This document shows positions 9,701 through 17,981 of a DNA stretch of 64,000 nt, in pieces. Location of the stretch: contig JADJRH010000011.1 of assembly GCA_016712345.1 (NCBI GenBank), positions 5,207,001 through 5,271,000 on the forward strand. Direction: 5' to 3'. The stretch comes from Polyangiaceae bacterium (GTDB lineage Bacteria > Myxococcota_A > Polyangia > Polyangiales > Polyangiaceae). Below the pieces are notes generated by a model that saw nothing but the letters and a program-made list of their open reading frames with translations, was not told where the DNA came from and made no database searches. How positions within the stretch are numbered: position 1 is the stretch's first letter; each line of letters starts with the position of its first letter. The translations under genes were made by a program, and so were the position numbers.

Positions 9701-11914
9701 CGCAAACGCGCGCCCCCTAACAAATTCGAAAATCGTCTGATGAGCAAACGCCTGGCGCTGGCCCCTCGGATCTCGGACAAGAATTCCCCTGTTCAATAGC
9801 AGATCCACGGAGGCTGGATCGGCACCCAGGGACGCAAAAACAGGCGCGCTTAACCAAAGCTCTTCCCGCTCGGACATCAAACTCGCAATTTCGCCTGCCA
9901 GCCTCAACGCGCGGTTACGTTCGACTGGCGCAGGAAAGTGCTCAACCCAGAATGCCTCCAGCATCTCCTGGTACGACTCAAATGGAGATGTTTGTGAGTC
10001 ACGAACTCGGAGCTGGAGAAAAACGTCGAGCGACTGAGGGACACGCAACAGCTCGAGAAGGCGGGGCGATAGCGTCTTGGCATCGATACCCTGTTCGATG
10101 AGTACACCAGCGATGACTTCCTCCGGCGGCAGCTCAAGCTGTATCTCCTCGGCACCAAGTCGCTTAAACCGGATGTCATGCCTATAGTCGGTCGCACGGC
10201 AAGACATGAGAACAACGACGTTTTCGGTAGATCTGACGCTGTCCACCAGATCCAGCAGCACAGAAAGCCTGTCTGTATGCAAGTCAACCAAGTCACCCAA
10301 GGCATCGAGCTGATCAATCACGAGGAGCGTTTTGCGGGCTTTGGCCATACCGACCAAAACAGCGTCAGCTGACTGCCTCAATCCGATCTCCTCCGATAGC
10401 GCGTTGATGTCGGCGATGTCCTTCGTAAGCCGATCCGCCTTGATCGCCAGGACGGCTACATCCCGATCGAGCAGCTCGACAACGACGCGGGACAGCAGCG
10501 CAGACTTTCCGCTACCTGGGGGCCCCAAGAGCACGATCGGCTTTGCGCCTTCAGCCCTCACACTTTCGAGGATCCGGCTCAGCTCCGGCCGATCGAGCCA
10601 CTTATCGATGGAGCGGAGGTTCTTTTGCCACTCGATCAAGGGCCCTGATGCCCTCGCCAGCGATTGTGCCGCCGCGCTCACAGCAGAAGCAGCCAGCGGG
10701 GAATACTCAAGCGGAGCGTCCGAAGGCCCGGGGCCGCCCTCTCGCCGGCCTTGTAGCGCGCGAACGAAGTTCCTGGCAGCTTCATCCCAGTCGAAATGCG
10801 GCCGCATCTCGTCGCGAAGCGTACGTATGTTTTTGAAGGCCTCCCGGATGTCTTGCAGGATAGTGTTGATCTTTTTGGCGAGGCCCTCCGGGCCGTCTCC
10901 AGGATCGACTATATGGGGTCGTACGAGACGCGGAAGGTGCTGCTCGATGGCTCGCGCGAGGCCGCTCGTCCGGCTAATGAGCACCGGAATTCCTTCAGAG
11001 ATCGCCTCCAGTCCAGCGAGCCCGAACCCCTCCTCGCGCGACGGCATGAGGACCAGCGAAGAGCCTCGGATCGCGTTGCGGACACGCATCCGATCGGGCG
11101 TGAATGGCAAAACGTCCAGTCGGAGCCTCTCACCACCAATCTCCTTGAGCCTCAGATAAAGCTGATCACCCTCACCATCCGGCGCGCCGAGGACGGAAAA
11201 ACGAGCGCGGCGAAAGCGTTCGTCCTCGCACACCAAAGACATCGCTTTTGCGGCAATGTCGATTCCCTTGATCTCTACGTCCTCGGCACGGCCGAACAGG
11301 AGAACCTGGACGCCGGGTGGAGATTCCTGCGCCCAATCGCTTTCGAAGAGGCCAGGGACGAACTGGTGTACCTGCTTGCCGTAAGGATGGAGGTAAGTCG
11401 AATACGTGTCCCGGAGTTCGGGACCGATGGCGACCACGAGAGTGGCCTCACGACCGAGATCCACCTCGATCTGAATCCGCTCATCAATCTTGATCGTTTT
11501 TTCCCTGATGCCTCCGCGAGGAGGCTTGAGACGCTCGAGTAGCGTCGGGTCCATGTGGACGAAATGCACATACTCAGCGTCTTGGAAGTTGTCGTCACGC
11601 TGCGACTTAGCTTGGTTGCCTGTGATCCGGCCGTGACCGATGACGACGTCGACCGGATGATCGATCGGCAGCCGGCGGTACAGAGCAGCCAGGCCGACAG
11701 GACCAACGCTTTTCCTCGGAAAGACGAGTCGGACCCGATCCGCCGCCGCGCGCTGTACTTCGTCGGGAGACGCGGAGGGTAGCGCACAGATGACGTTGTG
11801 GCCCACCCGAGCCAGCGCGCGGCAGAACTCGCGGTTGACGGTGCTCAAGCCACCGTGCGCCGAGTCCCATTCTGGAGCGACGGAGAGAAAGGTCAGCTTG
11901 TTTTCGGTGCTCAT
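6794..11914 (-). CDS. GT4 glycosyltransferase fused to a STAND-like ATPase with long helical-repeat tail
   Basis: 1706 residues. Residues about 1-390 form a GT-B glycosyltransferase of the GT4 type: FLSVAPEWDSAHGGLSTVNR at the start, the acceptor/donor motif EEGFGLAGLEA (EX7E) near residue 285, and a C-terminal Rossmann half. A linker leads to a P-loop module with Walker A GPPGSGKS (about 461-468), Walker B TLLVIDQLD (about 527-535) and an SCRATDYRHD sensor-like segment (about 570), typical of NACHT/STAND ATPases. About 1000 further residues look like alpha-helical HEAT/ARM-type repeats, the usual sensor part of STAND proteins. ATG 11914 follows a gap of 327 bp. By architecture (effector, switch ATPase, sensor) it resembles immune STANDs, with a glycosyltransferase in the effector slot. 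That role is inference. Confidence 0.75.
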   Translation of the reverse strand: MSTENKLTFLSVAPEWDSAHGGLSTVNREFCRALARVGHNVICALPSASPDEVQRAAADRVRLVFPRKSVGPVGLAALYRRLPIDHPVDVVIGHGRITGNQAKSQRDDNFQDAEYVHFVHMDPTLLERLKPPRGGIREKTIKIDERIQIEVDLGREATLVVAIGPELRDTYSTYLHPYGKQVHQFVPGLFESDWAQESPPGVQVLLFGRAEDVEIKGIDIAAKAMSLVCEDERFRRARFSVLGAPDGEGDQLYLRLKEIGGERLRLDVLPFTPDRMRVRNAIRGSSLVLMPSREEGFGLAGLEAISEGIPVLISRTSGLARAIEQHLPRLVRPHIVDPGDGPEGLAKKINTILQDIREAFKNIRTLRDEMRPHFDWDEAARNFVRALQGRREGGPGPSDAPLEYSPLAASAVSAAAQSLARASGPLIEWQKNLRSIDKWLDRPELSRILESVRAEGAKPIVLLGPPGSGKSALLSRVVVELLDRDVAVLAIKADRLTKDIADINALSEEIGLRQSADAVLVGMAKARKTLLVIDQLDALGDLVDLHTDRLSVLLDLVDSVRSTENVVVLMSCRATDYRHDIRFKRLGAEEIQLELPPEEVIAGVLIEQGIDAKTLSPRLLELLRVPQSLDVFLQLRVRDSQTSPFESYQEMLEAFWVEHFPAPVERNRALRLAGEIASLMSEREELWLSAPVFASLGADPASVDLLLNRGILVRDPRGQRQAFAHQTIFEFVRGRAFASGIDSLAAYVMKRQDSLFVRPTLWTSLAYLRAMDQRTYLGELESLWQERRLRLHVRALLIDFLGQVEAPVEREQAIGFKCLRDDMLRSAFLEAAAGRKSWFSLLRPARLPQLMEHVNEYALVEFLTKAVEFAPEEVGALLEAHWRADKTKHDLLATTLFRMSTWPAGMQDLAIHVIREGNAPSVAGHLIHTAIECAPEHAPALIAAELRRQIEEISSAAANSADELRDLALSPYGRLLEDKGHLFMIDAAEAAPKPFLEHVWPLFVDVASRISETDSSRLCYRQDYSKDTSPESVVGVEEMPASLSIAISKVAKDDPAFMTDFVRLRWPAQTMAVHRFLIFGIEQMLPESAALAFEYLVGDPRRLSVGDLHGVDNFSSRLIEQIAAGLDGDQYSDLSAMIGRSKWIDEADPDFSDAERQNASERNISHQDRLRKALRIGRDLPASVLRGNGTQRVPPSRRASRHLLGDARVKSPMSTEEMRDATNEQILRLFATLPAESERWAAVRSFAELAKVQPDRVLAMLPHFQCGSNETERPVASVLEPLAETVTLVRMEESIRLLHDLGFASEGFHTWASYALEHAARNGDTMSDDTLAMVVSWLKDAPLKADDKVSKRSDAKQTGPILFGWRPGGFLPQGNYPPLMAITAGCLRRSPADLEAWLTILELHLDRREEPAVWYALARDLEGALGAPKARAERFFSRLFDRFPNVRDSVEGCVLVAQAMHYLPLSAVQHWMKSIEAGGWEHRHQAVGELLVMLATRDLAPTEANERVFAALDGLSQETEAQDGTVLGIAHAAAHCWHVPGRRKIVTEILLRLLPVATGNVAEAAMAMFASGEALLWDDATEQILQMLLKEPRLLLLSKPSRLIDGLRDIILDAPSLVTDVALAIVRESATAKDFSHTAWNGPELVDIAMTLQRLGSPVRERGLDLFEALLAVHAYGARDVLAELDPLRRTPPMARSARRRRKAKP

Positions 11915-12241
11915 CTACGGCGTCCGCTGATTGAGTTGAGTCTTAGCGATTTGTTACCAGGCCGCCATCTGTGGCTTCGCGCTCGGTGGAAGATCTTCGA
12001 GGGATTACGAGCCATTAGGGGCCAAGCCAATCTATCGTGAGCGTGGGATGCGCGATAGTTCTCCTCCAATCGAATACGTGATCATATTGCGGTGGCGTTG
12101 ATAGACCTCTCGATGGATCCTTTGTCGCGAGCGTCTGCGCTCATCTGCCAAACGCTTGGTTCAGCAGCGAAACACCGGCAGCAAGCACAGCGGCCAAAGA
12201 ATGCTGTGCGCAGCGCACCTGACCTGAGATCCATGCGGGAG
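11915..12241. other. Intergenic region between the HEPN and glycosyltransferase-STAND genes
   Basis: 327 bp with no convincing gene. It is AT-richer than its flanks in places and presumably carries the promoter of the glycosyltransferase-STAND gene, but no -35/-10 pair stands out. A short palindrome GAGGATCCTC lies just beyond the gap, inside the 3' end of the HEPN gene near 12272. Confidence 0.4.
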
Positions 12242-13522
12242 TTAGGCACCTGCATCAGTGTCGGATGCATTTGAGGATCCTCGTTTTGAAGGATGCGAAA
12301 CGACTTCGTCTTCAAGGATGGCTATCGCGTTCACGTATTTGGCAATTTCTTCATCGGATGGGAGAGCGTCGGGTTGATGCACGACGAGATTCCTGAAGTC
12401 GCTTACCAAGTGGAAGAGGCTCATCAGCTCCTTCTCGAACTTGATGCCGTTCTTTGCCATCATGCCGAGCAATACGCGAAGGTTGTAGCGGTATTGTTGG
12501 ACGCGCTTCTTTGCCTCAACATCTTGCAAGGCCGATTCTGCGAGACTCACCACAGCACGCTGCAAGCCGCTCCAACTATGGAGGAACTGCCCGATCAAGG
12601 CGTTTCTGCTTCCGGCGATGTTCTCCGCAACGGCCTCCTTCTCGTCCTCTGGGACAATCACCAGGTCGAGGCTGCCAATAGCACGCTGCAAAACATCCCG
12701 TAGCTCCGAGATAAGTTCTATAGTCTTTTTGTGTTCGTCACGCGACAGCCCTCGGTTGTGCGCAACGCTGTTTCGAAGATCATAGAGGCGCGCCCAGCGC
12801 GAGCTGATGTATGTGGCGTCGCACTGTACCACTTCGGAGAAGTAGCGCTCCCAGTTTGACCGTGGCAGGCCCCTGCGGAGATCATCGAGTTTGATGTCTT
12901 GTTCGCGTTGAATTGTTCGGATTTGCTGGGCCAGAGACGTCGTGAGCGGCGGTGTGTATTCGCGGAACAGGAGATCGGACAGTCGAATGAAGTCCAGGTC
13001 GTATAGTACGGCGATACCGCGGTCTGCGCGCTTTTGGCGGATCGACTCAGTGACTTCCTGAGGCACGGCCTCTTTGGTCCACTGTACACCGACGCTTCGA
13101 ATCATGAATTTCGCGATCAGCTTCCGCATCATGTTCTCAAGCTCGCAAAGACCTGGATACACACTCGCTGCTCTCTCGAAGGCAAGATCATCCCAAAGGA
13201 CTTCAACGGGGCGCTGCGGGTCGGCTGTTTGGAGCACGGTTCTGACGAGGCGCAGCAGTCTCTCGAAGTGCTCGACGTCGTGACCCTCGGCGCGATAAAT
13301 CTTAATGTGAAAGAAGTGCTCGGATGGAGTTCCCTGGCCCACAGAACCCTTCTGCATCTCGCAGCGGACGGCGAAGCCGTCCCATTTGATGGAGGACACG
13401 GATACTTCGGCACCGTCGATGGTGCCGAGCAGGTTCACAAGCGATTCCATTGTCCCGCAGATCGATCGGGTGGAATCGAACACGACGAGATACTCAACCT
13501 TGTGTTCCACAGATCCTCCCAT
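12242..13522 (-). CDS. HEPN-domain protein with two Rx4H motifs
   Basis: 426 residues. Two segments carry the HEPN ribonuclease signature Rx4H: LRNSVAHN (about residues 248-255) and FRNLVVHQ (about 374-381). Each lies in an alpha-helical stretch of about 100 residues. The region before the first motif (ELENMMRKLIAKFMI) resembles the first helix of Swt1-like HEPN domains. HEPN proteins are often RNA-cleaving toxins or effectors in defence systems. The N-terminal ~110 residues, beta-rich in appearance, are not recognised. It is transcribed towards the glycosyltransferase-STAND gene, 327 bp away, and the two are likely one functional locus (inference). Confidence 0.68.
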   Translation of the reverse strand: MGGSVEHKVEYLVVFDSTRSICGTMESLVNLLGTIDGAEVSVSSIKWDGFAVRCEMQKGSVGQGTPSEHFFHIKIYRAEGHDVEHFERLLRLVRTVLQTADPQRPVEVLWDDLAFERAASVYPGLCELENMMRKLIAKFMIRSVGVQWTKEAVPQEVTESIRQKRADRGIAVLYDLDFIRLSDLLFREYTPPLTTSLAQQIRTIQREQDIKLDDLRRGLPRSNWERYFSEVVQCDATYISSRWARLYDLRNSVAHNRGLSRDEHKKTIELISELRDVLQRAIGSLDLVIVPEDEKEAVAENIAGSRNALIGQFLHSWSGLQRAVVSLAESALQDVEAKKRVQQYRYNLRVLLGMMAKNGIKFEKELMSLFHLVSDFRNLVVHQPDALPSDEEIAKYVNAIAILEDEVVSHPSKRGSSNASDTDAGA

Positions 13523-14004
13523 GAAGTTGAGGAAACCGGGCTGTCTGATTTCGCGCGCATAACGCCGAACACACCGATCCGTCCAGCCCGTTTACCGCCG
13601 CAAATCCTCAGCCACCAATCACCGACGGCCACCATCCCGCTCTGTATACAAGCCTTCGCGCCGCCTCACAAGCAAAAAATACCCACCAGCGAACGCATCA
13701 TCCGCCATCGGTTCGGCCACCCAGCCCGACGTTATGGACAACGCACGATGCGGACCGCAACGCGCCACTTCAGAATTCTACCCATCGCTTTCACTTTTCG
13801 CTTTGGTTTGTTCACCCCCCAACTCAGCGCTCACCCCACGCCGTGGCCGCCAGTCCAATTTGTCAAACGCTCCTGACACACAGAACAACCGCCCAACTTC
13901 TTCCCGCCTGCCCCTACCCTGAACCGGCCAACATCCCTTCTCCACCAAGACTCAAACCGGCGCTTCCGTGTCGTTGCGTTGTCAACAACATGGTGGCGCC
14001 CACT
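13523..14004. other. Intergenic region, island edge
   Basis: 482 bp without a gene I can support. Around 13773-13815 there is TCTACCCATCGC followed by a degenerate GTTTGTTCACC, which may be a decayed copy of the dispersed intergenic element. This is where the heptamer TCTACCC reappears after the island. Confidence 0.4.
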
Positions 14005-14787
14005 TTAAACCCCTTTGCTCACGTCAGCCCCCGAATTGCGCATCGTCAACAACTCCGACCACCGAGTCAAAAGCACATTGGTATAGATCGCACCTTCCAC
14101 CTGGTAGGCCCCGAGCGAAAACCCGTCGTTGGCTTCTACAAGGGCGGTTTCACCCGTATCGAGAACGCCGAAATCAATGCCAAACGCGGCCGGCGCCGAG
14201 CCACTTTTACAATAAGTGTCAACCGCCTCGGTTAAGGTTTGCTCCGACAGCGGCACGTCGGCGCGCCCCGCATAGTGGTCAATGGCAACAACCTGACCAT
14301 CAATCACATACACGCGATATTCGCTCTCCCAGCGGACCGCATCAGAACACCAGATCTCCTGTCGCCGGGTTGTATTGCCCAAAAACCAAAGGTCGTCTGG
14401 AGAGGTAAACACCCTGCCTGTAAAGGCCTTTCGACGCTCTGCCGGCTTGACAAACACGGGACGCTCCAAACCTCCCCACACTCGACGCTCGAACTGGTCA
14501 AGGGTAGATCGCCAGATGGCCCTGCAAAAAAAGGGCTGAAGACAAGGTGGATAATCGTTGGGCGGTGGAATGGGTATGTCCAGTTGCTTCATGGCTCCAT
14601 GCATTGCCGGCATTGCCCCCATGATGAACGTGTCCTCGCCGAGCGGAAGAGCCCGCCGGTCGATCTGCTTTTGAGTATACCATTCAATCACCATCCCCCG
14701 GGCCGTCAAAACGTCGGCCACAAGCCGCTCCTCAAGCCTCCGCTTACCGTCCCCCGCTCGCTCAAGAAACGCTCTTTGAAACATCAC
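14005..14787 (-). CDS. ATP-grasp protein, R2K-clade-like (DUF4343 type)
   Basis: 260 residues. Visible ATP-grasp elements are VFVKPAERRKAFTG (about residues 106-119, the ATP-binding lysine strand and loop), YRVYVIDGQVVAI (about 156-168) and VEANDGFSLGAY (about 212-223, the metal-binding E..N loop). The pattern fits the R2K clade of ATP-grasp enzymes, predicted to modify proteins by ligation. ATG 14787 is preceded by dispersed element B. It is the last gene of the minus-strand T6SS effector run but is separated by about 200 bp, so it may have its own promoter. Its substrate is unknown; modification of a cargo protein is speculation. Confidence 0.62.
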   Translation of the reverse strand: MMFQRAFLERAGDGKRRLEERLVADVLTARGMVIEWYTQKQIDRRALPLGEDTFIMGAMPAMHGAMKQLDIPIPPPNDYPPCLQPFFCRAIWRSTLDQFERRVWGGLERPVFVKPAERRKAFTGRVFTSPDDLWFLGNTTRRQEIWCSDAVRWESEYRVYVIDGQVVAIDHYAGRADVPLSEQTLTEAVDTYCKSGSAPAAFGIDFGVLDTGETALVEANDGFSLGAYQVEGAIYTNVLLTRWSELLTMRNSGADVSKGV

Positions 14788-14857
14788 TATTCACCTTGCG
14801 TTCATTCGCTACAATTTCCGGCCCGCGCCACACATTCCGCTCCGCCGCCCAATCACG

Positions 14858-14938
14858 TTTCTACCCATACTCGCCTGTCAATTCCAGCAACACTGTTCGT
14901 TCACCCGCGTGAACGAGTTCCCTCCCAACTTGCCCACT
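14858..14938 (+). repeat. Dispersed intergenic element, copy B
   Basis: TTTCTACCCAT, a short spacer, AATTCCAGCA, CTGTTCGTTCACCCGCGTGAACGAG and then CTCCCAACTTGCCCACT. The core CGTTCAC-N4-GTGAACG is a perfect 7-bp inverted repeat. The similarity to copy C continues for over 100 bp into the 3' ends of the adjacent membrane-protein genes, so B and C belong to a duplicated module. Confidence 0.75.
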
Positions 14939-14983
14939 GCGCCATCTTAGAAAAAACCGATCTACCATCGCGCGCTCGTTTCT

Positions 14984-16093
14984 TCAGATCAACAAACCTA
15001 CCATTGCCGCGGCCACCATCGGCGCAGCGCCAAACCATGCCGCTGCAACAATCGTGGCATCATACCTCGCAAGATTCAGGTGCGCTCGGGCGAGAAGCTC
15101 TTCCTGCTTACTATCCAAAACGGTCGACCGCGCGTTTTGGAGTCGGCGTTCATCTGCCGCCAACCGCCGCCGCAACAGTCGTAGCAAACCAACCAACACC
15201 AGGCCAATCCACCCCGCCCCCAACCATAGAGACGGCATGCTGCTTCTCGCTGCAACCCGCTCGGGCGAGAACGGGAATGCTTTCCAATAACCGTCCACCA
15301 GACGGAACTCACCGCGCACACGGCCCACAAAAAGGGTCGACCCGGCGCCATTGCGCGTGATGCGGATCTCCTCACCCCAACCTTGCAGTGGAACATCTTC
15401 GCCAAAAGCATTGGCATCAGGAACATTCGCCCAGCGTGCACCCAGTATCAACCGACAGCCCTGCGTTGCACACGATTGAAACACCTTCACATCGTTAATC
15501 AGAGTCGTCCTTTGACCGTCGGGACCAGGCTCGTACTCCACTCGGTCCAACTCAGGCGCGGAACGGCCTCCCCATCCAAGCCCTGGGTAGATTTTCTTGA
15601 TTCCGGGTGGAGGGATTTTCAACAAATTCTCGTGGAGATCCGTGTTGTATTGCCAGATCGAATCGAATCGAACAGACCTCCACAGCCCCAGCACGCAAAG
15701 AACCGCCAAGGCAATAGCGGACAAAAGCGAGAACCTAGCCAACCCCCGCGCCCGGGAACACTGGCCGGATTGGCCCAGCAGCGGAAGACATGCCAACCCC
15801 AACGCCACCAATGCGCCTGCAGGCGTTATACCCACGAACCTGACACTGTGATCGGACATACCCTCGGTAAAGCAGGGCTCCAATTCTACCCGTGCCACAA
15901 GAACTCCCAAAGACACCAACCCAACGCTCAGCACGATGCTAAGAACGCAGGTGTAGAGCGGATAGCAACGGGAAGGCTTGCGCTTCGTCGTTTCCAAGCT
16001 CACATCCGCAACCTTTGGGATCCCTCGTTCTCGCGATTTCAAACGCCCATACCGTGGTGTGACCACCTTCAGCCCAGGAGGCCAACCTTCCAT
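14984..16093 (-). CDS. Putative T6SS immunity membrane protein (fourth copy)
   Basis: 369 residues. Hydrophobic segments near residues 47-68, 88-108 and 125-142, then a domain carrying LINDVKVFQSC and QGCRLILG, then a transmembrane segment near 288-308, and a conserved C-terminus AAAWFGAAPMVAAAMVGLLI. The same order of segments recurs in three neighbouring genes, each of which follows a PLD gene or PLD fragment, which points to immunity proteins in the inner membrane facing the periplasm (inference). The start at 16093 overlaps the preceding gene by 25 nt; a GTG at 16066 is an alternative. Its 3' 120 bp are close to identical to those of the gene at 17982-19148. Confidence 0.5.
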   Translation of the reverse strand: MEGWPPGLKVVTPRYGRLKSRERGIPKVADVSLETTKRKPSRCYPLYTCVLSIVLSVGLVSLGVLVARVELEPCFTEGMSDHSVRFVGITPAGALVALGLACLPLLGQSGQCSRARGLARFSLLSAIALAVLCVLGLWRSVRFDSIWQYNTDLHENLLKIPPPGIKKIYPGLGWGGRSAPELDRVEYEPGPDGQRTTLINDVKVFQSCATQGCRLILGARWANVPDANAFGEDVPLQGWGEEIRITRNGAGSTLFVGRVRGEFRLVDGYWKAFPFSPERVAARSSMPSLWLGAGWIGLVLVGLLRLLRRRLAADERRLQNARSTVLDSKQEELLARAHLNLARYDATIVAAAWFGAAPMVAAAMVGLLI

Positions 16094-17295
16094 GCCGCAA
16101 CCAAGGGCGCCCCCGCCACGAGCCCAATCGCTACGGCCAACATCGCCCGGCTAACGTGCCGCAGCAACTCGGGCGTTAACGCCATATCCTCCCGCGGGGT
16201 CCGTGCTCCCTCATCGGGCGGCCTGTTCTCGTTGACTGTCAGGTTTGCAGGGGAAGTTCCAACACGGCCATGCAACCAAACCCCCAACATTGCCAAAAGA
16301 CCAACCAGTGCGGTGACAATCCATGAGAGCGGTGGACTTGTTCCCCGCAACAGCGGAGAAGGAGAATCGCGCGGTAAGAATCCGGGGAGCGACGGATCAA
16401 AAACGGCCACGGTCTCCGCCTGTTCGATTTGTACAAACAGCACGCCACTACGACGATCTCGATACACGCGGAGGTCTGCGTTCCAGGGCTGCCCGGGAAG
16501 GTGATCCAGATCTCGTTCGCTTGGGTCGCCCGTGTTCTCTTTTGTGTGGAACCAGAGATCACAACCCCTGTTTTTGCAGTCCTGAATGAGTACCACGTCA
16601 TCTATTGGAGTTGTGCGCCTTTCCAACTTCCCAGGGGCGCAATAACGCTGACCGTGCGGACACACTCCGGGGGCGGGAATGCGCAGCAAGAACTCAACCG
16701 CGGTCAGCCTCTCGACTACCCCGGGATGCGATGCACAACGAACCATTCCCCATGCGACCAGCACCGCCATGGCGATCCATATTGAAAACATCAAAACCCG
16801 CGATCCCTTGGCGAGCCAAACCTGACGCTCTCGAAAAACAACAACGACGATCACTCCAAAAACGGCGCCAACCCCAATAGCCGCCATGAGGAGAGGTATA
16901 TGCTGAATGTGAGTCCATCCTTCGTTAGCATGCAGTGCCAGGCCGGCTTCCTGCCTATCTGAAGGAATCACTGCCTCCCGAACGGCAATCTCTGAAGAAC
17001 GCATTACCACCGGCGCGGCAAGCCCCACTCCCAGCGACGCCGCAAATGGTACCAGCAACGCGCCGGGTCGACCGAACACTCGACCAACTGTCCAAGTTGC
17101 TGCAACGAGCGACGATAATAAGGCAAGTGGCACAGGTATGAATCGCAGAATGAACCACGACAAGAGCACTGCGATGGTGCCAAACATACCCGCCAGCAGA
17201 AAAAGCAGCGGAATGGCCCGGCCATATACGCCCAGATTCAACGAATCCTTGCGACCTGCCCGACGCGAATTGTTCCCGTTTAGTATAGCTGCCAT
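16069..17295 (-). CDS. Putative T6SS immunity membrane protein (third copy)
   Basis: 408 residues with several N-terminal membrane segments, a central extracytoplasmic-looking domain (TTPIDDVVLIQDC, then NRGCDLWFH), a transmembrane segment near residue 330, and a C-terminal hydrophobic tail (AIGLVAGAPLVAAWKVGLLG) matching the sister proteins. The paired cysteines C-x4-C of the central domain are shared with the other copies. It starts 16 nt inside the end of the truncated PLD gene, as expected of a coupled effector-immunity pair. It is more diverged than the fourth and second copies. Confidence 0.5.
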   Translation of the reverse strand: MAAILNGNNSRRAGRKDSLNLGVYGRAIPLLFLLAGMFGTIAVLLSWFILRFIPVPLALLSSLVAATWTVGRVFGRPGALLVPFAASLGVGLAAPVVMRSSEIAVREAVIPSDRQEAGLALHANEGWTHIQHIPLLMAAIGVGAVFGVIVVVVFRERQVWLAKGSRVLMFSIWIAMAVLVAWGMVRCASHPGVVERLTAVEFLLRIPAPGVCPHGQRYCAPGKLERRTTPIDDVVLIQDCKNRGCDLWFHTKENTGDPSERDLDHLPGQPWNADLRVYRDRRSGVLFVQIEQAETVAVFDPSLPGFLPRDSPSPLLRGTSPPLSWIVTALVGLLAMLGVWLHGRVGTSPANLTVNENRPPDEGARTPREDMALTPELLRHVSRAMLAVAIGLVAGAPLVAAWKVGLLG

Positions 17296-17831
17296 TTCGG
17301 ATCTACCAAAGGTGTCGGAATTTCATCTTCGGGATTCACATCCCAGTGCTTGGGTGCAAACTCCGTCCAAGGCTTTCGATCTGAATTGTCCAACGGGTCG
17401 TCCACGCGGGGATCACTTCCCTTGCCATTCAAGTATTCATCCCAGGCTTGATTATACTTCTTGATGTTTGCGGCACGATAAACGCCAATCTTGGCTGAGG
17501 ATGGTGGGTTGTCCCAATGGACTTTGGCACCAATCCCATCGAACAACTCAGACTCGGGGAGTCCCAAATGCTCGTTCCACAGGGAAATTCTCATCCGCCG
17601 TGCGAAATTGCCCTCAATGGACGCCCAATCTCCGCGCCATTGGCTCTCCGCCTTTCGACTCGCTCGCTCCGCAACGATGATGGCGGCTTCGCTGTCAGTG
17701 AAATAGCCCCGATTGTTGGCATTCGCCGACCCAACAAGCGCGACTTCGTCGTCGATCACGAACAACTTCGAGTGTACCCAATCGTGCCCAGGGTTTCGGC
17801 TCTCGTAAATTCCAAACCGGGTGATCCTCAA
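17280..17831 (-). pseudogene. Truncated phospholipase D effector (C-terminal third only)
   Basis: 183 residues that match only the C-terminal part of the two full PLD genes nearby: FGIYESRNPGHDWVHSKLFV, then the intact second HKD motif HSKLFVIDD and GSANANNRGYF. About 390 residues, including the first HK motif, are missing upstream. The break lies right next to dispersed element C, so loss by recombination at repeats is likely. The remaining ORF has an ATG but cannot form the two-motif PLD active site, so I call it a pseudogene. Confidence 0.75.
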
Positions 17832-17850
17832 AACTCCTCCTTCTTGTGAT

Positions 17851-17935
17851 TTAGGTTTCTACCCATGAACGCCTCTCAATTCCAGTCTCGCTGTTCGTTC
17901 ACTCGCGTGAACGAGTGCTCTCCCAACCTTCCCAC
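17851..17935 (+). repeat. Dispersed intergenic element, copy C
   Basis: TTTCTACCCAT, spacer, AATTCCAGTC, CTGTTCGTTCACTCGCGTGAACGAG, then CTCCCAACCTTCCCACT. The inverted-repeat core is perfect. Sequence beyond the core also matches copy B up to the stop of the adjacent membrane-protein gene. Confidence 0.75.
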
Positions 17936-17981
17936 TCCAGCGGCTTGAAAAAACCGATCTACCATGTCGCGCTCGTTTCTT

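Noticed and set aside
13034..13876. Plus-strand 280-residue ORF
   Set aside because: Antisense to the HEPN gene and Pro/Arg-rich with no domain; a shadow of GC-rich coding.
14858..14938. Rho-independent terminators at the GTTCAC..GTGAAC dyads
   Set aside because: No T-run follows in either direction, and orientation does not follow gene direction.
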